Source of the DNA: an uncultured Bacteroidales bacterium
GTDB taxonomy: Bacteria; Bacteroidota; Bacteroidia; Bacteroidales; UBA932
Direction: 5' to 3'
DNA: 14,785 nt
NCBI GenBank assembly: GCA_900546445.1
Contig: URCV01000045.1
Span: 1-14,785, forward strand
The notes beneath the pieces were generated by a model. That model did not search any database, was not told the DNA's origin, and saw only the letters and a list, made by a program, of their open reading frames with translations. Within the stretch, counting starts at the first letter, position 1; each line of letters starts with the position of its first letter. Positions 1 through 9,119 of the stretch are shown in pieces. The position numbers were made by a program, and so were the translations under genes.

Positions 1-2147
1 GACTTGATGACATTCTGCAAATCGACTACATATTTCTCGGCAGCCTCGCCCGTGATGGCCTCGATTCGACGCACACCCGCTGCGATGGCCGATTCTCCGA
101 TTATCTTGAACAGACCTATCTTACCGGTAGAAGAGATGTGGCAACCACCGCACAACTCCACGCTTGGCCCGAATTTCACTACGCGAACCCTGTCGCCGTA
201 TTTTTCGCCGAAGAGAGCGATGGCGCCCATAGACTTGGCCTCGTCCATAGTGGCGTCGCGCTTCTCCTCGAGGTGAATATCCTCGCGAATGAGCTCATTA
301 ACCCTGTTCTCCACTTTGAGAATCTGCTCGTCGGAGAGTTTCTCGAAGTGAGAGAAGTCGAAACGAAGACCGCCATCGTGTACGTACGAACCTTTCTGCT
401 CCACGTGTGAGCCCAGAACCTCACGCAAGGCCTGGTCCATAAGGTGGGTACAAGAGTGATTGTTCGCTATCTTCTGACGTCTCTGCGCATCTACCACGAG
501 AGTAAATTCTCCTTCGCAGTTCTGCGGAAGCTTGTCGGCGATGTGCACGATAAGGTTATTCTCGTGAATGGTATTGAGTATCATTATCTTCTCGCCATCG
601 GCGCTCAAGGCATAGCCGGTATCTCCTACCTCACCGCCCATCTCTCCGTAGAACGGAGTGCGCTCGAATACGAGCTGAAGCATAGTCTTGTTCTTCTGAA
701 CGACGGTGCGCTGCTTGAGAAGCTTTACGCCCTCGATGGTGGTGTGGTCGTAGCCGTCGAACACGCTCTCGCCGCTGTGATATTCGGTCCAATCCCCGAA
801 CTCATTGGCCGTAGCGTTACGCGCGCGGTCCTTTTGCTCCTGAAGAGCTGCCTGGAAGCCGTCCAAATCTACCCCGAATCCTTTCTCTGCAGCTATCATC
901 TCCGTAAGATCTATCGGGAATCCGTAGGTATCGTAGAGGATGAATGCGTCCTTGCCGGAGATGGTCTTCGACTCGGACGATTTGGCCATATACTCGTCCA
1001 GCAGCTTGATGCCCCTGTCGAGCGTTCTCAGGAATGCCAATTCCTCCTCGCGAATCACCGACTCTATCAGCTTCTGCTGACTTACGAGCTCAGGATAGGC
1101 CTCTCCCATATCGCTGACCAGCTGTGGGATAAGCCTGCAAAGGAATGGCTCGGAGAATCCGAGAAAGGTGTAGCCGTAGCGTACCGCGCGACGAAGGATA
1201 CGTCTTATTACGTATCCGGCCTTCACGTTAGAAGGCAATTGGCCATCTGCGATGGAGAAGGCGATGGCGCGGATGTGGTCGGCGATCACTCGCATAGCCA
1301 CATCCGTCTGTTCGGACTCACCGTAGTGGTGACCGCTCAATTCGGCGATGTAGGCTATCATACCGGTGAATACGTCCGACTCGTAGTTGCTGTTCTTTCC
1401 CTGAAGCACCGCACACAAGCGCTCGAAGCCCATTCCGGTGTCTATATTCTTCGCAGGAAGGTTCTCGAGGTGGCCATCGGCCATACGCATATACTGCATA
1501 AAGACGATGTTCCAAATCTCTATGACGTGCGGGTCCGACTGGTTCACGAGTTCGCGACCGGTAACTCCCGACGCCTTTTCCTCGTCGGTACGGATGTCGA
1601 TGTGAATCTCGGAGCAAGGGCCGCAAGGACCTGTGTCACCCATCTCCCAGAAGTTGTCGTGCTTGTTACCTAAGATAATATGGTCTTCAGGAAGATGCTT
1701 GAGCCAAGCCTCCTTAGCCTCCATATCCATCTGGGTACCGTCTTCTGCGCTACCTTCGAATACCGTGGCGTAGAGAAGGTTCTTGTCTATGCCATAAACA
1801 TCGGTGAGAAGTTCCCAAGCCATATCGATGGCTTCTGTCTTGAAGTAGTCGCCGAAACTCCAGTTACCGAGCATCTCGAACATGGTCTGGTGGTAGGTAT
1901 CGTGTCCCACCTCTTCCAAATCGTTATGTTTTCCACTCACTCTCAAGCACTTCTGGCTATCGGCCGCGCGCTTGTACGGAGCTTTCGTGTTACCGAGGAA
2001 GATGTCTTTGAACTGGTTCATTCCGGCATTAGTAAACATCAGAGTAGGGTCGCCCTTCACTACCATAGGAGCAGAAGGTACTATAGTATGGCCCTTCGAA
2101 GCATAAAAATCGAGAAATTTCTGTCGAATTTCCTTAGACGTCATCAT
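1..2147 (-). CDS. alaS: Alanyl-tRNA synthetase, 3' end cut by window edge
   Basis: This gene charges tRNA-Ala with alanine in the cytoplasm and hydrolyses mischarged tRNA. I translated the minus strand from the ATG at 2147 and found one unbroken frame of 715 codons reaching the window edge. The start reads MMTSKEIRQKFLDFYASKGH, typical of the class II catalytic domain. The editing domain is present: a HxxxH zinc motif (NHSCTH) near residue 564 and a CxxxH motif (CGGCH) near residue 663. AlaRS is usually about 870 residues, so roughly the last 150, holding the C-Ala/DHHA1 domain, lie outside the window. A second ATG directly follows the first (2144), so the start is certain to within one codon. 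The leader is A-rich with no Shine-Dalgarno sequence. A separate promoter and an upstream terminator make it independent of the lipoprotein gene behind it. Confidence 0.97.
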   Translation of the reverse strand, partial: MMTSKEIRQKFLDFYASKGHTIVPSAPMVVKGDPTLMFTNAGMNQFKDIFLGNTKAPYKRAADSQKCLRVSGKHNDLEEVGHDTYHQTMFEMLGNWSFGDYFKTEAIDMAWELLTDVYGIDKNLLYATVFEGSAEDGTQMDMEAKEAWLKHLPEDHIILGNKHDNFWEMGDTGPCGPCSEIHIDIRTDEEKASGVTGRELVNQSDPHVIEIWNIVFMQYMRMADGHLENLPAKNIDTGMGFERLCAVLQGKNSNYESDVFTGMIAYIAELSGHHYGESEQTDVAMRVIADHIRAIAFSIADGQLPSNVKAGYVIRRILRRAVRYGYTFLGFSEPFLCRLIPQLVSDMGEAYPELVSQQKLIESVIREEELAFLRTLDRGIKLLDEYMAKSSESKTISGKDAFILYDTYGFPIDLTEMIAAEKGFGVDLDGFQAALQEQKDRARNATANEFGDWTEYHSGESVFDGYDHTTIEGVKLLKQRTVVQKNKTMLQLVFERTPFYGEMGGEVGDTGYALSADGEKIMILNTIHENNLIVHIADKLPQNCEGEFTLVVDAQRRQKIANNHSCTHLMDQALREVLGSHVEQKGSYVHDGGLRFDFSHFEKLSDEQILKVENRVNELIREDIHLEEKRDATMDEAKSMGAIALFGEKYGDRVRVVKFGPSVELCGGCHISSTGKIGLFKIIGESAIAAGVRRIEAITGEAAEKYVVDLQNVIK

Positions 2148-2186
2148 TTTCTTATATATTTCTTTACTATTCTTCTGTTTCGCAGT

Positions 2187-2213
2187 CCGATTACCCTTTC
2201 GGTGACAAATCGG
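2187..2213 (-). promoter_or_regulatory. Possible hairpin in the alaS leader
   Basis: In the predicted alaS leader the arms CCGATT and AATCGG form a perfect 6-bp inverted repeat. A smaller ACC/GGT pairing sits inside it, around a GAAAG loop. No U-tract follows, so it is not a terminator. Its position, about 40 bases upstream of the ATG, suggests an effect on translation or mRNA stability, but this is inference. It matches no riboswitch class I can name. Confidence 0.35.
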
Positions 2214-2223
2214 CACAATCGCA

Positions 2224-2231
2224 CAAATATA
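2224..2231 (-). promoter_or_regulatory. alaS promoter, -7 element
   Basis: The minus strand reads TATATTTG, an exact match to the Bacteroidetes -7 consensus TAnnTTTG. About 20 bases upstream lies a T-rich stretch (TTTT) that could serve as a weak -33 element. It lies downstream of the lipoprotein terminator and predicts an alaS leader of about 70 bases. Confidence 0.6.
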
Positions 2232-2270
2232 ACTAAAATTCCGCAAGCATTAAAATATATATTTACACAC

Positions 2271-2300
2271 AAAAAGACGGGGCCCGAACCGGACCCCGTC
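2271..2300 (-). terminator. Intrinsic terminator of the receptor-lipoprotein operon
   Basis: On the minus strand an 11-bp GC-rich stem (GACGGGG paired with CCCCGTC, continued inward with one G-T wobble) closes a 3-base loop and is followed at once by five Ts. It begins 25 bases after the lipoprotein stop codon. It separates that operon from alaS. Confidence 0.88.
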
Positions 2301-2325
2301 TAGATATCGAAAAACTGAAATTCGA

Positions 2326-5300
2326 TTATTTCCAGAAATCTGCTTTCAAGAAATCAACTCCCTGGTTCTTTGAACCTGAAACAGAAAGATTATAAACTAT
2401 TCTGTAATACTTTCCTGTCCAATCCTGTCCTTCAGGAGCTTCAAATGTAGTAACTCCATTTGCGACAAATGACCCAGTTGCAGAAGATACTTCATTCGTA
2501 GCATCGGCAGCATCTTTCGCCGTATCATAAACAAAAACAGTAACAGAATTTACAGTCACATTATTTCCTGCGCCTACGTGGGTGATTTCAATCTTAGAAA
2601 CCTTTCCGCTTATTGGGCTCTTGCCATAAATAAACCTATCTGTATTCTCAATATTCTTTCCACCAATTCGCCAAATAGGTTTTTCATTTGACTTTAAAGT
2701 AGTATTTCCATTTACCATCCAAGTTAATCCATTGACCTCAACTTCGCCACTTTGTGCATACGCAGTATGTGTACCCGTAGTCGCCTGCAATGTATATGTC
2801 AACGCAGGAGCCTCAGTTCCTGCAGGGTTAACCACGATGGTAGTCTTAGCCTCTGCTGCGGTGAAACCATCGACAGCATCGATAGATGCAGTGATTTCCA
2901 CTTCGCCTTCCTTAACGCCGGTAACGACGCCATCTGCTGAAACAGTAGCGATGGTCTCGTCTGCTGAAGCGTACTTGATGGTAGCAGTAGAGTTAGTGGT
3001 AGCGCCAAGTGAAACTGTCTCGCCTACGTTAACCGTAAACTTGGATGCCAGAGTGATCTGACCGCCTACTACTGAAGGCTTGTAATCGGCTGCTGCCCAT
3101 ACGTATGCCTGCTTGTTAGCATTAAATACAGCCGGGAATACTACGAGATCGGCCTTTGAGCCCTGTACAGCCTCGAAAGCTTCGGTAGTCTTAACATAGA
3201 GGGCAAGTTCGTCAGCGCCCTGCTTAACCTTACCGTTCTTATCTGAGTTAGAGAAAGCTTCGCTAACCTCTACACCGGTAAGCTTAACCTGCATATTGAG
3301 ATACTTGTTAAAATCGGCGTTAAGTTGAGCGATCGTAAGCTCCGTGCAAGGAATCGTCACAGTAGCACCAACCTTCGCACCTGAAATGTCATAGAAAGAC
3401 GTTACCTCAGGAAGGCCTTTGTACACGACGCCGGTTCCCTTGACTACGCCCTCTATGGTAAGTCCCAAGAAAGCACCCTCCAAAACAGAGCCAAAGAACA
3501 TTACACCGGCTGTCTCGTCCTGGAAATAAGAAGTCTTGTTATCCGTACAGATGCGGGTAAGAACTGCAGGCTTTGAGAGGTTGAGAGTGAAGTCAATTCC
3601 CGCTTCTCCGGCAGCCAGGATAGCCGCATTAAGCTCTGCCAAGCTCTTGTATTCTACTGCAGGAGCTTCTTCAACAGCCTTCTGGGTAAGAGTAATCTCT
3701 ACTTTCTTATCCGCACCGGCCACTTCGAATTTAGCAGTACGCAAAGCACCCTCGTTAGCAGCGAATTCCACTGTGATGGTACCGTCGTTTGAACCGCTTT
3801 CGGTGAATTTGGTAATCCAATCACCTTCCACCTTAGCAACAGTCCACTCTACGTTAGACTTTACTGTGAATGTAGCACTTGTAGCGGTAGCCTCTACCTC
3901 TACTGCGGCATTCTCCACCGTAAGGTTCTTCTCAGGAGCAGGTACGTCTCCGCCTGCTACAGAGCTGATGAAATAAGCATTAGCAACTTGCTCCTTCTGC
4001 TCTTCCACCTTAGCGTTAGGATACTGTCCGCGCTGACCTACGAGAGTAACCTTGTCGCCGACCTTAAGTCCGAGGGAAGCGAAAGATTTGTCGTTCTTAG
4101 CTACAGGGGCCTTTGTAAGACCATATACATATACGAATGTCTCAGAAGCCTCTTCCTTAAAGTAGAAGTTACCATACTCTTCCTTAACGATTTCCTTAAT
4201 GACACCGGTAAGGCGATAGTAAGGAGACTCGAGATATTTGCTTGCTACTTCCTTAGCGAGGAACTCCGTGATGGTAACGTCGGTAGACTTGCAGCTTGCC
4301 TCAAGATATGCTCCTGAAACCTGCTCCTTCTGATCCTCTACCTTAGCATCGGCATACTGTCCGCGTGTTCCTACGATGGTGATGATATCACCTACGCGAA
4401 GTCCGAGAGTAGGGAATGACTTGTCGTTCTTAGCCTGTTTGGTGGCAGTAAGACCATATACATATACGCGACCTGTTGCATCCTCTGCATAGAGGTTACC
4501 ATACTGGTCGTTAACGATAGACTCTATCTTAGCTACGATTCTGTATGGCTTGTCTCCTACAGGAGCCTCGAGGAATTCTGCGATGGTAACGTCCTTAATG
4601 TCGGTACGAGTAACCTTACATGTCACGCTTTCAAGACCTTCGGCAGCCAGAGTGATGACACCCTCGGTACCCTCACCGTCTTCAGCGACGCTTACCTTAA
4701 CGGTAGTGCTCTTGTCGCCGGTAGCAGGGTCGAATGTAAGCCAAGAAACATCTGAAGAAAGGGTCCAAGTAACCATATTCGAAGAAACTGCGAGGTCAAA
4801 ATCCGAACCCGTGGCAGCAGTAACCTCAGACATACCGAGTTTGATCATCGGAGCCTCACTCTTCTTATGAGAGATGTAGTAAGACTTCACACCCTGAGGC
4901 TTGCCGTTATAAGCACCACGAGTGGATGCGATGGTAATCTGGTCGCCTTCCTCGATGCCGAGCTCTTTCAAAAGACCGATCTTCTGGTTAGAGACATCCT
5001 CTTTCCTAGCCAATCCGTAGATAAGCACCTTATCTCCGGTCTTAGGGTCAGTAAGGTCGAAGTTACTATAGGTGTCAGGGTTGACGCTATTAGCTACGAC
5101 ACCGGTAAGTACATAATAAACGCTGGCATCTACCGGTTTCTCCAGGAACTCGGCTATAGAGCATTCTAGAAGTCTCTCGCCCAATTCACCTTTCTGTGCT
5201 ATAGTGACGGCGCCTGAAATGGTCTCACCTATGAATGAAACATTAGCCTTTCTATTATATCCCTTATTCTCAGGGACCTTAACGATAACCTCCACGATCT

Positions 5301-5553
5301 GGGAAGAACCATTGCCGGATGCAGGCTCCACGGTAATACCCTCTACTTCGTCAAGACTTGAAGCAGGAGAAACCGTGGCCGTCCAATCCTGAGGCGCAAG
5401 CAACTTTACAGTCACCTCGCCGCCATTAGCCTCTACCTCATAAACTGAATTGTCGGTAGACACCTTAGACGCTACCTCAAGCTCTTGTTCACACGAGGTG
5501 AACAAGGCCATAAGAGGAAGCGCGATTGCCGCTATGATTTTATTAAATTTCAT
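2326..5553 (-). CDS. Multidomain surface lipoprotein: BACON, OB/DUF5689-like and Ig-like modules
   Basis: This is a predicted 1075-residue lipoprotein. Residues 1-20 are a signal peptide with a lipobox ending FTSC, so Cys21 is the lipidated residue. The acidic residues after it (EQELE) resemble a Bacteroidetes surface-export signal. By eye the modules are: BACON-like 30-121, OB-like 130-228, BACON-like 236-317, OB-like 320-420 and 424-530, BACON-like 541-626, a larger DUF5689/OB-like module 631-828, a Big_2 Ig-like domain about 830-909, and an unassigned beta-rich C-terminal region 916-1075. The OB-like modules share a YGxxY core followed by VYGL and a VGDxxTxVGxRGxY strand. I see no catalytic motif, so a binding role is likely. 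It starts 12 bases after the TonB-dependent receptor and probably works with it on the cell surface. The ligand is unknown: BACON suggests glycan or mucin contact, while OB modules could bind nucleic acid. Confidence 0.88.
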   Translation of the reverse strand: MKFNKIIAAIALPLMALFTSCEQELEVASKVSTDNSVYEVEANGGEVTVKLLAPQDWTATVSPASSLDEVEGITVEPASGNGSSQIVEVIVKVPENKGYNRKANVSFIGETISGAVTIAQKGELGERLLECSIAEFLEKPVDASVYYVLTGVVANSVNPDTYSNFDLTDPKTGDKVLIYGLARKEDVSNQKIGLLKELGIEEGDQITIASTRGAYNGKPQGVKSYYISHKKSEAPMIKLGMSEVTAATGSDFDLAVSSNMVTWTLSSDVSWLTFDPATGDKSTTVKVSVAEDGEGTEGVITLAAEGLESVTCKVTRTDIKDVTIAEFLEAPVGDKPYRIVAKIESIVNDQYGNLYAEDATGRVYVYGLTATKQAKNDKSFPTLGLRVGDIITIVGTRGQYADAKVEDQKEQVSGAYLEASCKSTDVTITEFLAKEVASKYLESPYYRLTGVIKEIVKEEYGNFYFKEEASETFVYVYGLTKAPVAKNDKSFASLGLKVGDKVTLVGQRGQYPNAKVEEQKEQVANAYFISSVAGGDVPAPEKNLTVENAAVEVEATATSATFTVKSNVEWTVAKVEGDWITKFTESGSNDGTITVEFAANEGALRTAKFEVAGADKKVEITLTQKAVEEAPAVEYKSLAELNAAILAAGEAGIDFTLNLSKPAVLTRICTDNKTSYFQDETAGVMFFGSVLEGAFLGLTIEGVVKGTGVVYKGLPEVTSFYDISGAKVGATVTIPCTELTIAQLNADFNKYLNMQVKLTGVEVSEAFSNSDKNGKVKQGADELALYVKTTEAFEAVQGSKADLVVFPAVFNANKQAYVWAAADYKPSVVGGQITLASKFTVNVGETVSLGATTNSTATIKYASADETIATVSADGVVTGVKEGEVEITASIDAVDGFTAAEAKTTIVVNPAGTEAPALTYTLQATTGTHTAYAQSGEVEVNGLTWMVNGNTTLKSNEKPIWRIGGKNIENTDRFIYGKSPISGKVSKIEITHVGAGNNVTVNSVTVFVYDTAKDAADATNEVSSATGSFVANGVTTFEAPEGQDWTGKYYRIVYNLSVSGSKNQGVDFLKADFWK
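3964..4593 (-). repeat. Tandem duplication of an OB-like module inside the lipoprotein
   Basis: Two neighbouring modules (4593-4300 and 4284-3964) are clearly related. At the DNA level 3990-4135 aligns without gaps to 4323-4468, an offset of 333 bases or 111 codons. Long shared words include the stretch encoding VYGLT and one encoding AKNDKSF. The two also share GQY, AKVE and QKEQV. The nucleotide similarity suggests a fairly recent duplication compared with the more diverged modules at residues 130-228 and 631-828. Confidence 0.85.
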
Positions 5554-5565
5554 ATTGTCTGATTA

Positions 5566-8500
5566 TTAGAAAATGTAACGAAGACTCAAGATGATGCTCC
5601 AAGTAGAAGAAAGGCTGTTATAGCGAGAATATGTCTCAGTAAGAATATTGTCACCGTTCTTCTGGAACTGGAACTGAGGCTTTTCACCCTTAGTGTAAAC
5701 TGCCTGAGCGTTCAAGAGGTTAAGAGGAATGGTGTTACCATATCCGTCACCTGCATTGATGGTCCAAGCGTTACCCCAAGAAGAGTTGAGCAAGTTAGAG
5801 AAGTTCTCGACGTCGACACCGAGCTGGATAGTGTGCTTTCTATGGTTAGCGCCGGTGAAGAAGTAGAAATTCTGGTTAACCTTAAGGTCGAAAGTGCTTC
5901 TCCAAGGAGCTACGATGCCGTTACGTGTAGCGACCTCGCCTGTGTGCTTGCGCAAATACTTGTCGTTCTGGATATAGTTCCAGAAGTCCTCGCACTGCTG
6001 AGCTGCTGAATAGGTAACCTCACCATCCTTTGTCTTGAAATCCACGAATGTCCAGTTTCCCTTACCCCAACCTTCGGCACCTTGAAGGTCCTCGAGTGTA
6101 GGGATGTCGATAAGCGAATAGTTGTAAGCACCGTCACCGAACACGTTCTTCACATAGTCGATGTTACCACGTCCGTTAGCGCTTCCGTAGTATGAGAGGG
6201 AAACGGTAGTTCCGAAATACTTAGCGTAATCCTTAGAGTAAGAGATGTTGGCTACGACACGATGAGGCATTACATAGCTTGCATATCCGAGCTCGCGACT
6301 GTTTGTACCATACTGACTTACGAGAGCCTTCCAAGCCGAACCAGGCTGGTCGCCCACACCGTCGATGATAACCTTAGAGTCTGCATAGGTATAAGAGATG
6401 TTTGCCGAAAGACCCCAGTTGAAGTTCTTTTCCAACTTAGCGGTAATCGCATAGTAGTATCCGTTATCCTTAAGACCACTTACGTTATTGATAAGATAAG
6501 CGTTAGTAATCTGGCTGTCGTATGTGCCGTTATTATAGTAAGGACGAGCCTCGATGTCCGGAACCTCGAGAAGTGAGGTAGGAGCCTTGAGGGCGATGTT
6601 CGTCAATGTAACTGAGTGAATGTCTTTCTTATAGACACCTTCCAACGAAGCCTTGACATCACCAGGAAGCATAGCGTCTACTGCGAGAGATGATTTCCAA
6701 GTGGTAGGGTTCTTGAGCTTCGGATCCATAAGGGTGATGCTCGAAAGGTTCTGGCCTGCAGCTACAGGAGAGAATCCGCTAGGATAAATCTGATTCAGGA
6801 TGGCGTTACGGTCATTACCGATGGTAGGGATATCGCTGGTGCGGGTAACGGTGGTCTGAAGAACACCGGCGTCACCTGCCTGACCTACGATCCATACGAA
6901 TGGAATACGACCTACGAATATACCTGTACCTCCGCGAACCACGAGATTACGATTTCCGAAAACGTCCCAGTTGAAACCGATACGTGGGGAGAATGAAAGT
7001 GTAGTCTTAGGAAGGTCTACGGTGTTATATTTTCCTGAAGGATTGTTCTTAGTAGGAGCGAATGTAGCTTCCTCTACGCGTGTGTTCCTATTGAATTCAA
7101 GTGAAGGATAGATAGGAAGCTCGAAACGCACACCTGCGGTAAGCTTGAAGTTATCGCTGATGTTAATGTTATCCTGAAGATAGAGAGAGAACTGCTCGAA
7201 CTCGAAACGCGGATACTCCTGAGCGAATGTAGCGTTGTTACCGTGAGTAATCGCGAACTGTGAAGGAGTATCGAACAATGTTCCGTTAACCGCTGCATTA
7301 TAGAGAGCCTGCTCATTATCGAACTCGAAGGTGTAAGCACCTGCACCCATTCTCTGGAAGCCGTTCTGGGTCTTGTCGTACTCGAACTGGAAACCAGCCA
7401 AAAGCGAGTGGATGCCGGTGTTGTAGCTAAGTTCGTCTGTTACGATGGTGGTAGATACGTCACGAAGGTTACCATAAGAGAAAGCCTCTGTACCGAATGT
7501 AGTATAGATGTGATTCTTACCGTCTCCGTTAACATCCTTTACCACGAGGTCTACGTATGGGAAGTAACCGCCGTTCACGCTACGTGGCTCGTACTGGTGA
7601 GAGTAAGAAACGCGAAGAGTGTTGTTAAGCGCTCCGTCGAGGAAGCGGCTGTTAAGCTCACCTGCGACTGAAGAAAAGTTCTGCTCCTGATAGTATCTTG
7701 CATTCTCGAAATAGAGAGCGTACATAGAAGTACAGCTCGATGTAGAGAAGTTACTGTTAGGAAGACCTGTACGAGATGTAGAAGGAGCTGAACTATACTT
7801 ACTGTTCACCATATTGTAGCGGATGTTGAACTTATGGTTCTTATTAATGTTCCAGTCTACACGTGCGAGAACCTTAAGAGAAGGAGTAGTATAGTTGTAT
7901 CCTGTATAGTTACCCGGGTCGTAGTTATATTTAGAACGAAGGAAACTCTGGACGGCATCCATTACAGGAGCTGAAGGATAGCAATATCCGTCGTTACCAT
8001 CCGTAAATACGTGATCGCCATTGACAAGTTTACCGGAAGCATCTACCGTACGCTCCGAAAGCTTTCTGGTAGGACCAGGTGAAACGCTCCTGTCAGCCTC
8101 TACGTTAAGGAAGAGGAACAACTTGTCCTTTATGATAGGGCCACCTACTGAGGCACCGTACATAAGGTAACGGCTGTCGGTCTTACTGATAGGCTCGTAA
8201 TCTGCTACTTGATAGCCCTGCATGTCCTGGTTACGGAAATACCCATAAGCGGTTCCGTGAACCTCGTTTGTACCAGACTTGGTAGTAGCATTGATTCCGC
8301 CACCGGTGAAACCTGACTGACGAACGTCGAAAGGAGTAATCGAAATAGCCACCTGGTCGAGAGCGTCCAATGAAATAGGAGAGCCGCCTGCAGGGAGGTT
8401 AGAACCGATACCAAATGCGTTGTTCATCGCTGCACCGTCGACCGTCACATAAGAGTCGCGGTATGAACCACCACCGATAAATGTCTTAGTACCTGACACG

Positions 8501-9000
8501 TAAGCCTGAGGGGTCTGTTTCAAAAGGTCGTTCATGCTACGGCTGACCGTAGGCACGCTCATGATTTTCTTCGCATCCAGTGAAGTGAGAGCACCTGCGC
8601 GGTCCGTGCGCATATTAGAAACCTTGCTTTCAGCTGATACCGTAACTGCGTCGAGAGCGAGTGATTCTTCCTGAAGAACCACGTCTATCACAGCGTTATC
8701 TGAAAGTGCAACATTGATGTCAGTGAAGATCATCTCGGTGTAACCGAGGCAGCTGACAGTCATCTTGTAAGGACCACCTGCCTGAATGTTGTTAAGGCGG
8801 TAGAAACCTTTTTCATCAGTAATAGCATAATACTGAGTACCTGTAGGCTCGTGAAGGGCCAAGATAGTTACTCCAGGCAATGCTCCGTTTGCATCAGAAA
8901 CCTTACCGCTGATTGAAGATGTGGTGACCTGAGCGAAGGCCATTACACCTGCAAACACAGCTGCCAATGAAATAACAATTCTTTTAAAAAATTGATTCAT
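5566..9000 (-). CDS. Oar-like TonB-dependent outer-membrane receptor
   Basis: This 1144-residue outer-membrane transporter should import or bind a ligand using TonB energy. Residues 1-23 are a signal peptide cleaved after AFA. Residues about 28-110 are a carboxypeptidase-regulatory-like domain (ISGKVSDANGALPGVTI). A plug domain follows at about 130-245, with ITPFDVRQSGFTGGGIN, and then a long beta-barrel. The RGGTGIF and GRIPFVW motifs are typical of the Oar-like family rather than classic SusC. The last residue is Phe in YIF, as expected for barrel assembly. It has its own TAnnTTTG promoter and no Shine-Dalgarno sequence, as usual for the phylum. Its partner 12 bases downstream is the BACON/OB lipoprotein, which takes the place a SusD-like protein would have in a glycan locus. 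No SusD, glycosidase or sigma/anti-sigma pair is visible, so the substrate cannot be read from context. Confidence 0.93.
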   Translation of the reverse strand: MNQFFKRIVISLAAVFAGVMAFAQVTTSSISGKVSDANGALPGVTILALHEPTGTQYYAITDEKGFYRLNNIQAGGPYKMTVSCLGYTEMIFTDINVALSDNAVIDVVLQEESLALDAVTVSAESKVSNMRTDRAGALTSLDAKKIMSVPTVSRSMNDLLKQTPQAYVSGTKTFIGGGSYRDSYVTVDGAAMNNAFGIGSNLPAGGSPISLDALDQVAISITPFDVRQSGFTGGGINATTKSGTNEVHGTAYGYFRNQDMQGYQVADYEPISKTDSRYLMYGASVGGPIIKDKLFLFLNVEADRSVSPGPTRKLSERTVDASGKLVNGDHVFTDGNDGYCYPSAPVMDAVQSFLRSKYNYDPGNYTGYNYTTPSLKVLARVDWNINKNHKFNIRYNMVNSKYSSAPSTSRTGLPNSNFSTSSCTSMYALYFENARYYQEQNFSSVAGELNSRFLDGALNNTLRVSYSHQYEPRSVNGGYFPYVDLVVKDVNGDGKNHIYTTFGTEAFSYGNLRDVSTTIVTDELSYNTGIHSLLAGFQFEYDKTQNGFQRMGAGAYTFEFDNEQALYNAAVNGTLFDTPSQFAITHGNNATFAQEYPRFEFEQFSLYLQDNINISDNFKLTAGVRFELPIYPSLEFNRNTRVEEATFAPTKNNPSGKYNTVDLPKTTLSFSPRIGFNWDVFGNRNLVVRGGTGIFVGRIPFVWIVGQAGDAGVLQTTVTRTSDIPTIGNDRNAILNQIYPSGFSPVAAGQNLSSITLMDPKLKNPTTWKSSLAVDAMLPGDVKASLEGVYKKDIHSVTLTNIALKAPTSLLEVPDIEARPYYNNGTYDSQITNAYLINNVSGLKDNGYYYAITAKLEKNFNWGLSANISYTYADSKVIIDGVGDQPGSAWKALVSQYGTNSRELGYASYVMPHRVVANISYSKDYAKYFGTTVSLSYYGSANGRGNIDYVKNVFGDGAYNYSLIDIPTLEDLQGAEGWGKGNWTFVDFKTKDGEVTYSAAQQCEDFWNYIQNDKYLRKHTGEVATRNGIVAPWRSTFDLKVNQNFYFFTGANHRKHTIQLGVDVENFSNLLNSSWGNAWTINAGDGYGNTIPLNLLNAQAVYTKGEKPQFQFQKNGDNILTETYSRYNSLSSTWSIILSLRYIF

Positions 9001-9031
9001 AAATATTAATGAAGTTAAATTTTAATTGCCG

Positions 9032-9039
9032 CAAAGATA
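9032..9039 (-). promoter_or_regulatory. Promoter of the TonB receptor operon, -7 element
   Basis: The minus strand reads TATCTTTG, an exact TAnnTTTG match, 32 bases upstream of the receptor ATG. Initiation a few bases downstream gives a leader of about 25 bases. I see no clear TTG at the -33 position, so activator help is possible. Confidence 0.6.
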
Positions 9040-9119
9040 TAAATAATTTACCGGATTACATATATAGATTAATTTGCGAAAATCCGAATTTTATAATTAA
9101 CTTTGCTCACTTTTTCTTC

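Noticed and set aside
444..1673. Long open frame on the plus strand (409 codons) with smaller ones around it
   Set aside because: It lies fully antisense to alaS, whose frame is intact with clear motifs. The plus-strand translation shows no domain, and its length is a by-product of codon use in alaS.
2198..2213. GATTTGTC in the alaS leader, similar to a SAM-II loop word
   Set aside because: There is no GCTAAA strand and no pseudoknot partner downstream, so the match is chance.
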